Below the pieces are notes generated by a model that did not search any database, was not told the origin of the DNA, and saw nothing but the letters and a program-made list of their open reading frames with translations. A stretch of 64,000 nucleotides of DNA from Arthrobacter pullicola (lineage in GTDB: Bacteria > Actinomycetota > Actinomycetes > Actinomycetales > Micrococcaceae), in contig NZ_JACSQC010000001.1 of the NCBI RefSeq assembly GCF_014836875.1, forward strand, positions 62,001 through 126,000. The letters run 5' to 3'. Shown here piece after piece: positions 43,633 through 51,755 of this stretch; the first letter of the stretch is position 1, and every line of letters begins with the position of its first letter. Both the position numbers and the translations under genes were made by a program.

Positions 43633-43653
43633 CATGTCACTGTTTCTGACATG
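43633..43653. promoter_or_regulatory. Operator-like dyad between hydrolase and WYL regulator
   Basis: CATGTCA (43633-43639) and TGACATG (43647-43653) are perfect seven-base arms around CTGTTTC, midway in the 73-base divergent gap. The second arm is 20 bases before the regulator ATG. It is the likely site for control of both genes. Confidence 0.6.
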
Positions 43654-43673
43654 ATTTTGGTGAGGGGTGGAAC

Positions 43674-44372
43674 ATGAAAAGAGGAGAGCGGCTCCACGCA
43701 CTTTCGGAGATGCTGCGGCGCAGCGGAGCCCGCGGGTGCACGGCGGACCGGCTGGCGAGCGAATTTGGCGTGTCGGTGCGCACGATCAAGCGGGACCTCG
43801 ACGCGCTGGAAAACAGCGGGACCCCGATCTGGTCGCGTCCTGGCCCGGGCGGCGGATACGGCCTGGCTGCCCGCTCCAGCCTCCCCCCTGTCAGCTTGTC
43901 TCCGGCCCAGGCAGTGGCGCTCCTCGCGGCAGTCTCAGCTGCCCCCGACGCCCCCTACGCTGACCTTGCTTCAGCCGGCATCCGGAAGATCTTGGATGTG
44001 CTGGACCCTCAGACCCGGAAAAGGGCTGACGAGCTGGCGCGCCGCGTCTGGGTCAATACCGAACCGGCTCCGGCGCGGGCAGTCAGATCTGCCCTTGAGG
44101 AGGCAATGGCGGATCAATACGTCGTACGGATCCGCTACACCTCGCGTGAGGGCAGCCAGACCATCCGCGACGTCGAGCCGGTGATCTTCGCATCTACGAA
44201 TGGCCGGTGGTATCTAATCGGCTGGTGTCAGCTGCGGAATGAAATGCGCTGGTTCCTGCTGACGCGCATAGAGCGGGCCAGCGTCACGAAAACGCGTTGC
44301 AGCGGCCACGGCATTCAGGAAATTGGCGTTCCTCCGGCGACAGCCAGGTCCGTGCACAATGCCGGCGAGTGA
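43674..44372 (+). CDS. WYL-domain HTH regulator
   Basis: The 232-residue protein has an N-terminal winged helix (SEFGVSVRTIKRDLDALENSG, about residues 30-50) and a WYL domain that begins near residue 140 (VRIRYTSREGSQTIRDVEPV, GRWYLIGWCQLRNEMRWFLLTRI). WYL proteins bind ligands, sometimes nucleic acid, and repress adjacent genes. GAGGGG lies before the ATG. Its divergent neighbour is the hydrolase gene. The C-terminus is a little shorter than in typical YafY-type members. Confidence 0.9.
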   Translation: MKRGERLHALSEMLRRSGARGCTADRLASEFGVSVRTIKRDLDALENSGTPIWSRPGPGGGYGLAARSSLPPVSLSPAQAVALLAAVSAAPDAPYADLASAGIRKILDVLDPQTRKRADELARRVWVNTEPAPARAVRSALEEAMADQYVVRIRYTSREGSQTIRDVEPVIFASTNGRWYLIGWCQLRNEMRWFLLTRIERASVTKTRCSGHGIQEIGVPPATARSVHNAGE

Positions 44373-44411
44373 GACATCCGCGGCCGCCGGTCTTCCTGAC
44401 CGGCGGCCGGC

Positions 44412-44487
44412 TGGTGGGCCCTGTGGGGCTCGAACCCACGACCCACGGATTAAAAGTCCGATGCTCTACCAACTGAGCTAAAGGCCC
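44412..44487 (-). tRNA. tRNA-Lys (TTT)
   Basis: The acceptor GGGCCTT pairs with AGGGCCC. The anticodon stem CGGA/TCCG encloses the loop CTTTTAA with anticodon TTT, and the 3' CCA is encoded. Confidence 0.95.
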
Positions 44488-44686
44488 CCACCAACCACGC
44501 CAGGCACTGAGCCGAGAAACGGAACACACCTGCCGCGTTGACTTTTCCACTTTATCGCACGGCCAAGGAATCGTGGAAACCCTCTCCGCGCTTCCCAGGA
44601 TGACTGTCCGGGCTGCCCTGCCGGACCCGGCTCCGGCAGCGGACAGCCGCCTCGATTCCCTGTGCGGGCGGGAGTATTCTCGAAAC

Positions 44687-45331
44687 ATGAGTGAGCCGGA
44701 TTCATCAGCCCCCCGCCATCACAAACCGAAGCTCTATGCCCCCATGGACTTCGCCAACCATCCCGGCGGAGCCGACCCTGCCAGGGTTTCCGAGGCAGCC
44801 CATCTGGCGGCCCAGGCCCTGGTTAACCATGGACGGGAAAGCGACGATCCCGAGGTCACGCGCCGCCTGGTTGAACTGGCAGACCAACAGGGCCTCGAAG
44901 CCGTAGCGGAAATCTGGGCGACCAGCCCCGCGCGGTCCCTGCCAGGCGCACTCTGGCGGCTCTACGCCCTGCGCGCGGCCGTCCAGCAGAATCCGGAACG
45001 TGTTGCAGCGCTGTATGCCGCCGGCAAGGAAGCCGCACAGGTCTCCAAAGTGGTGGCCGGCGTGGCTGAGCCCCTCGGTGCGGACGAAGTGCGCGCCATG
45101 GCGGACGCAATCCTGTCCGGCGCCTTCGAAGGGGACTTCGACGTCGCCCTGGAACGGTTCGCTGCGTTCTGCCGGGTCATCTCTTTGGGCGAAACCCACC
45201 ATGCGGACTCGGCCGAGGCAGGCAGCAGCGCCCGTGCCACCGAACTGACCCGGAATGCCCGCCAGCTGCTGGTGACCGCGGAGGACCTGGAGTATTCCGC
45301 CGAGGCGTGGCGCCGCGGAGAGCTGGACTAG
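44687..45331 (+). CDS. Uncharacterised actinobacterial protein
   Basis: The 214-residue protein begins with a PKLYAPMDFANHPGGADPARV block. The rest is mostly helical, with LPGALWRLYALR (about residues 86-97) and VAEPLGADEVRAMADAILSG. Closely similar proteins of unknown function occur in Streptomyces and relatives, some mislabelled as RNA polymerase subunits in databases. No membrane segment or catalytic motif is visible. The start is set by TATTCT (44675-44680) six bases upstream, a leaderless promoter; no proper ribosome site is present. Confidence 0.75.
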   Translation: MSEPDSSAPRHHKPKLYAPMDFANHPGGADPARVSEAAHLAAQALVNHGRESDDPEVTRRLVELADQQGLEAVAEIWATSPARSLPGALWRLYALRAAVQQNPERVAALYAAGKEAAQVSKVVAGVAEPLGADEVRAMADAILSGAFEGDFDVALERFAAFCRVISLGETHHADSAEAGSSARATELTRNARQLLVTAEDLEYSAEAWRRGELD

Positions 45332-45442
45332 ATCCGTCACGGACAGCTTCCGGGCCTGTGGACGCTCCAGTTGACATCGGGGACAGGGAGTAGAAAACTG
45401 AAATTGGTGTCGGACCGCGGAACCCCCGGGCTTCAACTTAGA

Positions 45443-45457
45443 GCCGCTTCGAGCGGC
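45443..45457. terminator. Small hairpin upstream of DUF47
   Basis: GCCGCT-TCG-AGCGGC is a perfect six-pair stem with a tight loop, about 110 bases after the preceding gene. It may end that transcript. There is no T-run. Confidence 0.35.
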
Positions 45458-45523
45458 CTTCCGCCGAGAGGCGCTCCCGGTCCGGCACCGCTCCCTTGTT
45501 CTCCATCGGATATTCTTACCGGT

Positions 45524-45559
45524 GTGATGAGCTCCCAGCCCACCCGGCCTGTCCGATGA
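45524..45559 (+). CDS. Eleven-codon leader reading frame before DUF47-pit
   Basis: GTG (45524) followed by ATG (45527) starts a short frame whose TGA overlaps the ATG of the DUF47 gene (ATGA). TATTCT (45511-45516) lies seven bases before the GTG, so the transcript would start at or beside it. It encodes only (V)MSSQPTRPVR. It may couple translation of the phosphate genes to a leaderless start. Confidence 0.4.
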   Translation: MMSSQPTRPVR

Positions 45560-46173
45560 AACTCCGGCTGTTCCCACAGGAAAGCGCCGGCCTGGACCTG
45601 CTTTCCCGCATGGCGGTACAAGCCGTCCGAGGCACTGCGACCCTGTCGGAAGCGCTGGGTGCCGAGTCTGCGGAGTTCCCGCGGCTCGCCGAGGAGCTGC
45701 ACACCCTGGAGGCGGAAACCACCGAGCTGCATTTCGCCCTGATGACGCAGATGCGGACCAGTTTCATCAATCCGCTGCCCCGCGAAGACCTCTATGATCT
45801 TTCCCTCATCCTGCTGGCCGTGATGGAGCGGCTGGATAGCGCGGCAGAGATTATTTCGCTCTACAAGCTCACGCACGTTTCCCGCCGGGCCGCCGAGCAG
45901 CTTGAGGTCCTGGGCCGGCAGTCCGAGCTGACCGTCGCCGCGATGCGCACCCTCGCTTCCCTCGAAGACCTCGAGGACTACTGGATCGAAATGCTGCGCC
46001 TGAGCAAACGGGTGGAGCGGACCCACCGGATGTGGCTGGCCGAGCTGATGAACGACCACAAAGCGCTCTCCTACATCCGCCACCGGGACCTGGCCGACCA
46101 GCTGGCTGCGGCTTCCAAGGAACTTCGCCGGGTCGGCACCTACGTAGGCAACATCCTCGTGCGGGAATCGTAG
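45556..46173 (+). CDS. DUF47/PhoU-like protein associated with phosphate transport
   Basis: The 205-residue, all-helical protein begins MKLRLFPQESAGLDLLSRMA. It contains long amphipathic helices, including LPREDLYDLSLILLAVMERL, consistent with the PhoU-like DUF47 family. Such proteins are commonly encoded directly before pit-type transporters and are thought to modulate them. Its stop is followed by the pit start after one base. No ribosome site is obvious; the ATG overlaps the stop of an eleven-codon leader frame. Confidence 0.88.
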   Translation: MKLRLFPQESAGLDLLSRMAVQAVRGTATLSEALGAESAEFPRLAEELHTLEAETTELHFALMTQMRTSFINPLPREDLYDLSLILLAVMERLDSAAEIISLYKLTHVSRRAAEQLEVLGRQSELTVAAMRTLASLEDLEDYWIEMLRLSKRVERTHRMWLAELMNDHKALSYIRHRDLADQLAAASKELRRVGTYVGNILVRES

Positions 46174-46174
46174 G

Positions 46175-47185
46175 TTGACCACCGCACTGCTCGTCGCCGT
46201 CTTTGCCTTCGCGGGCTGTTACGCCTTCATCAACGGCTTCCACGACGTCTCCAATTCGGTTGCCGCAGCAGTGCGGACGCGTGCCCTGACTCCGGGCGTC
46301 GCCGTCGTGCTGGCCAGCGTCTTCAACCTCCTGGGTGCACTGATGAGCACCGCCCTGGCGCTGGTACTGGCGGACCTGTTCGTCAAGCTGCCCCCGGGCA
46401 GCAGCGGCCTGGGGATTCTCATGGCCGGCCTGGCCTCGGCCTGCGCGTGGGGCCTGTGGACCTGGTGGCGGCGGATGCCATCTTCATCCACGCATGCACT
46501 GGTGGGCGGCATCGTCGGCTCCGGCGCAGCTTCCGCGCTGGTCGGCGGCCCCAGTATCACCGAATCCTTCCGGATCCTCTGGGACCAGATCGCGCTGCCG
46601 CTGCTGCTCTCCCCCGCTATTGCCTTTGTGCTGGCGTACCTGCTGGTCTATCCGGTGATGTGGCTGATGCGCTACAGCTCGCTGCGCCGCGGTGACGCTG
46701 GGAACCGCATAGCGCAGTCAGTGCTCTCCGCGGCGTTTTCGGTGGGCCACGGGATGCAGGACGGGCAGCGGACCATGGCGGTGCTGGTGCTCGGGCTGGT
46801 GGCCGCAGGGTATTCGACCGGCGGGGAGATCCCCTGGGGTGTGCAGGTCTTCGCCGGGACGGCACTCGCCGCAGGATCCCTGTTCGGTGGATGGCGGATC
46901 ACCCATACCCTCGGCTACCGGCTGGTGCGGATCGATCCGCTGCGCGGCATGAGCGCCCAGGCGGTGGCCACCGGGATGCTGTTCCTGGGCGGGCTGTGGC
47001 TGCACATTCCGCTCTCCAGCACCCAGACCATGACGGCGGCAATTGTCGGTGCCGGAGCGAACCGCCGGTTCGCCGCAGTCCGCTTTATCCAGCTCCGCAA
47101 CATCCTGGGCACCTGGCTGGTCACGGCACCAGCGGCGGCCCTGCTGGGCGGAATCTTCTTCCTGGCCCTCAGTCCGCTTCTCTAA
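46175..47185 (+). CDS. pit: Low-affinity inorganic phosphate transporter (PiT family)
   Basis: The 336-residue membrane protein shows the PiT signature twice: AFINGFHDVSNSVAAAVRTR (residues 17-36) and SVGHGMQDGQRTMAVL (about 189-204). Both repeats needed for phosphate binding are present, with about ten membrane segments. It imports phosphate with a cation, probably under phosphate sufficiency. A TTG start is chosen, one base after the DUF47 stop. It faces the pstSCAB operon. Confidence 0.93.
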   Translation: MTTALLVAVFAFAGCYAFINGFHDVSNSVAAAVRTRALTPGVAVVLASVFNLLGALMSTALALVLADLFVKLPPGSSGLGILMAGLASACAWGLWTWWRRMPSSSTHALVGGIVGSGAASALVGGPSITESFRILWDQIALPLLLSPAIAFVLAYLLVYPVMWLMRYSSLRRGDAGNRIAQSVLSAAFSVGHGMQDGQRTMAVLVLGLVAAGYSTGGEIPWGVQVFAGTALAAGSLFGGWRITHTLGYRLVRIDPLRGMSAQAVATGMLFLGGLWLHIPLSSTQTMTAAIVGAGANRRFAAVRFIQLRNILGTWLVTAPAAALLGGIFFLALSPLL

Positions 47186-47204
47186 GCCCTCTCTCCTTCG
47201 GGGT

Positions 47205-47289
47205 GGCGCGGTGTTCTGTGTAGCCCCGCATCGCCGAGCGAGGACGAGGGCAGGATCTGTAACGCTAAGGGGCGGCAGAACACCGCGCC
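47205..47289. terminator. Long inverted repeat between pit and pstB
   Basis: GGCGCGGTGTTCTG (47205-47218) and CAGAACACCGCGCC (47276-47289) are perfect 14-base arms around 57 bases. The interior contains a second pairing (GCCCC near 47224 with GGGGC near 47269). It fits a bidirectional terminator for the convergent genes but is larger than usual. Confidence 0.5.
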
Positions 47290-47304
47290 GGCTCCCGGGG
47301 AAAC

Positions 47305-48084
47305 TTATCCGAAGCGTCCGGAAACGTAATCCTCGGTGGCCTTCACCGACGGGTTGTTGAAAATCACCGTGGTGTCGTCGTACTCGATCAGCTTGCCGGG
47401 CTTGCCGGTGCCGGCGATGTTGAAGAACGCCGTCTTGTCCGAAACCCGGGCAGCCTGCTGCATGTTGTGCGTGACGATCACGACCGTGTAGTCGCTCTTG
47501 AGCTCCTCGATCAGGTCCTCGATGGCCAGCGTGGAAATGGGGTCCAGGGCGGAGCACGGCTCGTCCATGAGGATCACCTCGGGGGACACCGCGATCGCAC
47601 GCGCAATGCACAGGCGCTGCTGCTGGCCGCCGGAAAGGCCGGAGCCGGGCTTGTCCAGGCGGTCCCGGACTTCCTTCCACAGGTTGGCGCCGGTGAGGGA
47701 CTTTTCCACCAGGTCATCGGCGTCGGACTTGGAAATACGCTTGTTGTTCAGCTTCACCCCGGCCAGCACGTTGTCCCGGATGGACATGGTGGGGAACGGG
47801 TTGGGCCGCTGGAAGACCATGCCGATGTGGCTCCGGACGGTCACCGGGTCAACCCCGGGACCGTACAGGTTCTCGCCGTCGAGCAGCACTTCGCCCTCGA
47901 CGCGTGCGCCCGGCAGGACCTCGTGCATCCGGTTCAGGGTGCGCAGGAAGGTGGACTTGCCACAGCCGGACGGGCCGATGAACGCCGTGACTGAACGCGG
48001 TTCCATCTTGATGCTGACGTCTTCGACCGCCAGGAAGTCGCCGTAGAAGACGTTGAGGCCCTTGACGTCGATTCGCTTGGACAT
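47305..48084 (-). CDS. pstB: Phosphate ABC transporter ATP-binding protein
   Basis: The 259-residue ATPase powers high-affinity phosphate import. It has Walker [10 protein letters not shown] (about residues 38-46), the Q-loop region [11 protein letters not shown], the signature [15 protein letters not shown], Walker [14 protein letters not shown] and the switch His in [10 protein letters not shown]. It is the last gene of pstSCAB. ATG 48084 is the start; there is a GGAAACAC stretch upstream. The longer frame to 48498 is the end of pstA in another frame. Confidence 0.97.
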   Translation of the reverse strand: MSKRIDVKGLNVFYGDFLAVEDVSIKMEPRSVTAFIGPSGCGKSTFLRTLNRMHEVLPGARVEGEVLLDGENLYGPGVDPVTVRSHIGMVFQRPNPFPTMSIRDNVLAGVKLNNKRISKSDADDLVEKSLTGANLWKEVRDRLDKPGSGLSGGQQQRLCIARAIAVSPEVILMDEPCSALDPISTLAIEDLIEELKSDYTVVIVTHNMQQAARVSDKTAFFNIAGTGKPGKLIEYDDTTVIFNNPSVKATEDYVSGRFG

Positions 48085-48161
48085 GTGTTTCCTTCTGTTC
48101 TTTTCCGGTGGAGCATCCAGTCGGATTCTCCGGTGCCGCCGCAGCGGCCGGGTCTGGAGGG

Positions 48162-49262
48162 TCAGCGGCCGGTCTTGGGCGCGAAGATCCGGGCAACGAG
48201 GCGGGCGCCGAGGTTCAGCAGCATGACCATGACGATCAGCAGCAGCGCCGCGGCCCAGGCGCGCTGGGTGCTCGGGTCCGTGTTGGTGGGCGAGGTGGGG
48301 CTCATCAGCTGGCGGTAGATGAACGTCGGCAGGCTGGACATCCAGCCGGCGAACACGTTCAGGTTGATGGTGTTCACGAATCCGGCGGTCACCAGCAGCG
48401 GCGCAGTTTCCCCGATCACGCGGGCGATGGCCAGGGTCACGCCGGAGGCGATGCCGGAGATGGCGGTGGGAACCACGACCTTCAGGATGGTCCGCCATTT
48501 CCGCACGCCCAGGGCGTAGGCGGCTTCACGCAGTTCGTTCGGAACGATCTTCAGCATTTCCTCGGTGGAACGCACCACCACCGGGATCATCAGGACCGAA
48601 AGCGCGACGGCGGCGACGAAGCCGGTGCGGGTTCCCGGGCCGAAGAGCAGCCCGAAGAATGCCGCGGCGAACAGGCCCGCGACGATCGACGGGATGCCGG
48701 TCATCACGTCCACAAAGAAGGTGATGGCCCGGGCCAGGGGACCTCCGCGGCTGTATTCCACCAGGTAGACGGCGGTCAGCAGGCCAATCGGCACGGAGAT
48801 GATGGTGGCCCACAGCGTGATCAGCAGCGTGCCCATGATCGCGTGGTAGGCACCGCCCAGGACGGGGCCGCCGGTCTCTGCCGTGTTGTTGTCCACGGTT
48901 CCGGTCATGCCGCCCATGGAGGTCAGCAGGAAGTCGGGGCTCAGGCCGGGCAGGCCGCGGACCAGCACGGTGAAGATCACCGAGATGAGCGGGACCAGGG
49001 CCAGGATGAACGCACCGTAGATCAGGTTGGTGGCGAACCGGTCGGTGGCGCGCCGGCTGCCTTCCACCACCCGGGTAACGATGGTGCTGCCGGCTACGAA
49101 GAGCACCGCGGCAAAGATGGCGAAGGAAGCAATGTGGAACCCCAGCAGGGCCGAGAGCGCCGCACCCAGCACGATCGACGCGGCCAGGACGGCCCACATC
49201 GCGTAGCCGGGAAGCTTGTTCTTGGTCAGGGTGGAAGAACGGGACAGCGTGGTCTCAATCAT
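48162..49262 (-). CDS. pstA: Phosphate ABC transporter permease PstA
   Basis: The 366-residue permease has three membrane segments in an N-terminal part (residues 15-100) and the five-segment permease core. The EAA-type loop is [21 protein letters not shown], and [20 protein letters not shown] follows. It forms the channel with PstC. Its ATG overlaps the pstC stop by one base (TGATG). The N-terminal extension is longer than in E. coli PstA and is common in actinobacteria. Confidence 0.95.
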   Translation of the reverse strand: MIETTLSRSSTLTKNKLPGYAMWAVLAASIVLGAALSALLGFHIASFAIFAAVLFVAGSTIVTRVVEGSRRATDRFATNLIYGAFILALVPLISVIFTVLVRGLPGLSPDFLLTSMGGMTGTVDNNTAETGGPVLGGAYHAIMGTLLITLWATIISVPIGLLTAVYLVEYSRGGPLARAITFFVDVMTGIPSIVAGLFAAAFFGLLFGPGTRTGFVAAVALSVLMIPVVVRSTEEMLKIVPNELREAAYALGVRKWRTILKVVVPTAISGIASGVTLAIARVIGETAPLLVTAGFVNTINLNVFAGWMSSLPTFIYRQLMSPTSPTNTDPSTQRAWAAALLLIVMVMLLNLGARLVARIFAPKTGR

Positions 49263-50194
49263 CAGTTGGCTCCCGAGAATTCTTTGTGGCGGCTGATGAT
49301 CCAGCGGGCAATCACGTTGACGATCAGGGTGATCACGAACAGGACCAGGCCGGCGGCGATCAGCTCAGACAGCCGCAGCCCGTAGGCCTCGGGGAAGTTC
49401 AGGGCGATTTCTGCGGCGATGGTCTGGTTTCCCGGCCGGATCAGGCTGGCGATCAGCCCGCCGGAGGAGAGCACCAGGGCCACGGCCATGGTCTCGCCCA
49501 GGGCGCGGCCGAGTCCGAGCATCACGGCGCTGATGATGCCGGGCCGGGCGAAGGGCAGCACGGCCATCCGGATCATTTCCCAGCGTGTGGCACCCATGGC
49601 CAGTGCGGCTTCCTCATGCAGTTTCGGGGTCTGCAGGAAAATCTCCCGGGTCAGGGAGGTGATGATCGGCAGGACCATAACGGCCAGCACGACGCCGGCG
49701 GTCAGCATGGTCTTGCCGGTCTGGCTTGCGGGCCCGGCGAAAAGCGGGAACCAGCCGGCGTTCTCCGCCAGCCAGTTGTACGGTCCCACCAGGGCGGGGG
49801 CCAGGACGGTCATGCCCCAGGCGCCGTACACCACGGAGGGAATCGCAGCCAGCAGGTCCACGACGTAGCCGAGGCTCTGCGCCAGCCGCCGCGGAGCGTA
49901 GTGCGAGATGAAGAGGGCGACGCCGATTCCCACCGGAGTGGCGATCAGGAGTGCGATCGCGGCCGCGATGACCGTGCCAATGACCAGCGGGAAGATATAG
50001 GTGAAGAAGCCTGAGCCGCCCGAGATGTCCGCCGAGGGTGCGGTGAAAGTGGGAAGCGCCTGCCAGAGCAGGAACGCGGCCACCGCGAACAGGACAGTCA
50101 GGATCAGGCAACCCGCCAGCAGTGTGATGCCGGAGAAGACCTTGTCTCCTGCGCGCCCGGCACCGCCGGCGCCCTGTATTGACTTGCTTGACAC
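49262..50194 (-). CDS. pstC: Phosphate ABC transporter permease PstC
   Basis: The 310-residue permease has about six membrane segments, IATPVGIGVALFISHYAP (about residues 84-101), DLLAAIPSVVYGAWG and the EAA loop EAALAMGATRWEMIRMAVLP. It pairs with PstA. GTG 50194 is chosen because AAGGG lies upstream and homologues begin shortly before the first membrane segment; the longer frame extends into the pstS region on the wrong reading. It follows pstS by 169 bases. Confidence 0.95.
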   Translation of the reverse strand: MSSKSIQGAGGAGRAGDKVFSGITLLAGCLILTVLFAVAAFLLWQALPTFTAPSADISGGSGFFTYIFPLVIGTVIAAAIALLIATPVGIGVALFISHYAPRRLAQSLGYVVDLLAAIPSVVYGAWGMTVLAPALVGPYNWLAENAGWFPLFAGPASQTGKTMLTAGVVLAVMVLPIITSLTREIFLQTPKLHEEAALAMGATRWEMIRMAVLPFARPGIISAVMLGLGRALGETMAVALVLSSGGLIASLIRPGNQTIAAEIALNFPEAYGLRLSELIAAGLVLFVITLIVNVIARWIISRHKEFSGAN

Positions 50195-50363
50195 TGCACA
50201 ACCCTTCGAACTTTTGTTGGCAACTTGCTTCACTGTGGACAAGACACCGCACTCGCCAGTTTTCACTGTCAGCCGGTGAACTTCAAGCTGGCTCCCTGGC
50301 CGGGCAAATGCCCCCGCAGCGCGCCGTGGCGCTGTGCGGGGGCCTGCCGCGGCTGGCCGGGTC

Positions 50364-51482
50364 TTAGGACGCGGCCTTGATGGATCGGAGGGCCTGAACG
50401 GCCTGCTCCTGCAGGTTAGCGGACAGCGGGGCGTTACCGGCGGCGTCGGAAGCTGCTGCCTGCCCCTCGTCACTGACGACGTATTCACCAAAAGCCTTGA
50501 CCAGATCCACCGTCTCCTGGTCCCGGTAGGTGGTGCAGTAGATGTGGTAGGAGACCAAAACCACAGGGTAGGCGCCGGATTCCGTGGTGTCGCGGGCCAG
50601 GTCCATTGCCATGTCCACGTCAGGACGGCCTTCACCGGTGACCGGCGTCGAGGCTTCCACGGCCTTGGCCGCGGCCTCGGAGGTGTAGGCAACGTACTCG
50701 TCTCCCACCTTGACCGAGACCTTGCCCATGCTGCCGACGGCGGAGGCGTCAGCGTAGGTAATTGCGCCTTCGGTTGCGCTGGCCGCTGAGACAACGCCGC
50801 TGGTGCCCTGCGCGTTCTCCTGGCCGTCGAGCTCTGCCGGCCATTCGCCGTCGGCCTCCGTGGTCCAGACCTCCGGAGCCGCGGCAGCGAGGTAGTCGGT
50901 GAAGTTGGTGGTGGTTCCGGAATCATCTGCCCGGTGGACCACGGTGATGGGGGTGGCGGGCAGCTTGGCACCCTCGTTCTGCCCGGCGATGGCCGGATCG
51001 TTCCAGGTGCTGATCTCTCCGCGGAAGATGCCGGCGATCGTGGCGGCGTCCAGGTTCAGTTCCTTGATCCCCTCCAGGTTGAAGGCGATGGCGATCGGGG
51101 AAATGTAGGCGGGAACGTTGAAGGCTCCGTCCGGGCCGCAGACCTCCTGCGAAGCGGCAACTTCCTCATCCTTCAGGTAGGCATCCGAGCCGGCGAACTG
51201 CGCACCGCCGGCCAGCAGGGCCTCCCGGCCTGCTCCGGAACCGTCAGGTGAATACTGGATCGATGCGCTGGGGTTGGCGGCATTGAAGCCGGCGATCCAG
51301 GCATCCATGGCTGCGGCCTGGGAACTGGCGCCGACGCCGGACAGGGTTCCCGAAACACTCGAAGCGGAGGCAGAGGGTTCAGTGCCGGCGGCGTCGGTGG
51401 CGTTGTCGCTGCCGCAGGCGGCGAGGGACAGTGCTGCCACCGAGAGAACGGCCGCAGTGCGGCCAAAGCGGAATACCTTCAC
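50364..51482 (-). CDS. pstS: Phosphate-binding lipoprotein PstS
   Basis: The 372-residue protein has a lipoprotein signal peptide ending at LSLAAC (Cys23) and then a Ser/Ala/Thr-rich linker. The binding fold contains VSGTLSGVGASSQAAAMDAW and DDSGTTTNFTDYL (the phosphate loop). It captures phosphate outside the membrane and hands it to PstCA. GTG 51482 is the start, with AAAGGGAA upstream. The promoter region contains a PHO-type box and hairpins. Confidence 0.95.
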   Translation of the reverse strand: MKVFRFGRTAAVLSVAALSLAACGSDNATDAAGTEPSASASSVSGTLSGVGASSQAAAMDAWIAGFNAANPSASIQYSPDGSGAGREALLAGGAQFAGSDAYLKDEEVAASQEVCGPDGAFNVPAYISPIAIAFNLEGIKELNLDAATIAGIFRGEISTWNDPAIAGQNEGAKLPATPITVVHRADDSGTTTNFTDYLAAAAPEVWTTEADGEWPAELDGQENAQGTSGVVSAASATEGAITYADASAVGSMGKVSVKVGDEYVAYTSEAAAKAVEASTPVTGEGRPDVDMAMDLARDTTESGAYPVVLVSYHIYCTTYRDQETVDLVKAFGEYVVSDEGQAAASDAAGNAPLSANLQEQAVQALRSIKAAS

Positions 51483-51491
51483 GATTGTGTT

Positions 51492-51560
51492 CCCTTTCAA
51501 GGGTGGTATATCCGGCGCGTCAACGCCGGGAGTCTGTTCGCTGGGACGTTTGGTCGTCCC
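51492..51560 (-). promoter_or_regulatory. Three successive hairpins in the pstS leader
   Basis: On the minus strand, in transcript order, these are GGGACG-N6-CGTCCC (51560-51543), CCGGCG-N6-CGCCGG (51529-51512) and CCCTTGAAAGGG (51503-51492). The last stem contains the ribosome site of pstS. Whether they act in regulation is unknown; the dyads themselves are exact. Confidence 0.55.
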
Positions 51561-51577
51561 GGATTGAGACTGGCCCG

Positions 51578-51599
51578 CCAAGGTGAACGGAAAGTTAAC
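51578..51599 (-). promoter_or_regulatory. PHO box (PhoP-type direct repeat) upstream of pstS
   Basis: On the minus strand GTTAACTTTCC is followed at once by GTTCACCTTGG: two 11-base direct repeats of the actinobacterial PHO box. It is positioned about 95-115 bases before the pstS GTG, as expected for activation under phosphate limitation. Confidence 0.8.
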
Positions 51600-51755
51600 T
51601 CGGGCCAAGCAGTTCGGGAATTCTGTGCCCGGGCAGGAAGCGGAGCCTTCGGAAGCGCTGTCGCAGCGGTCACGGCAGGGCCTTCGAACGGCCCTGCCGG
51701 GGTCACACTGCCGGCGGCTGGGCGCTGACCGGCCTTCGCCGCCTAGAATGTTGGC

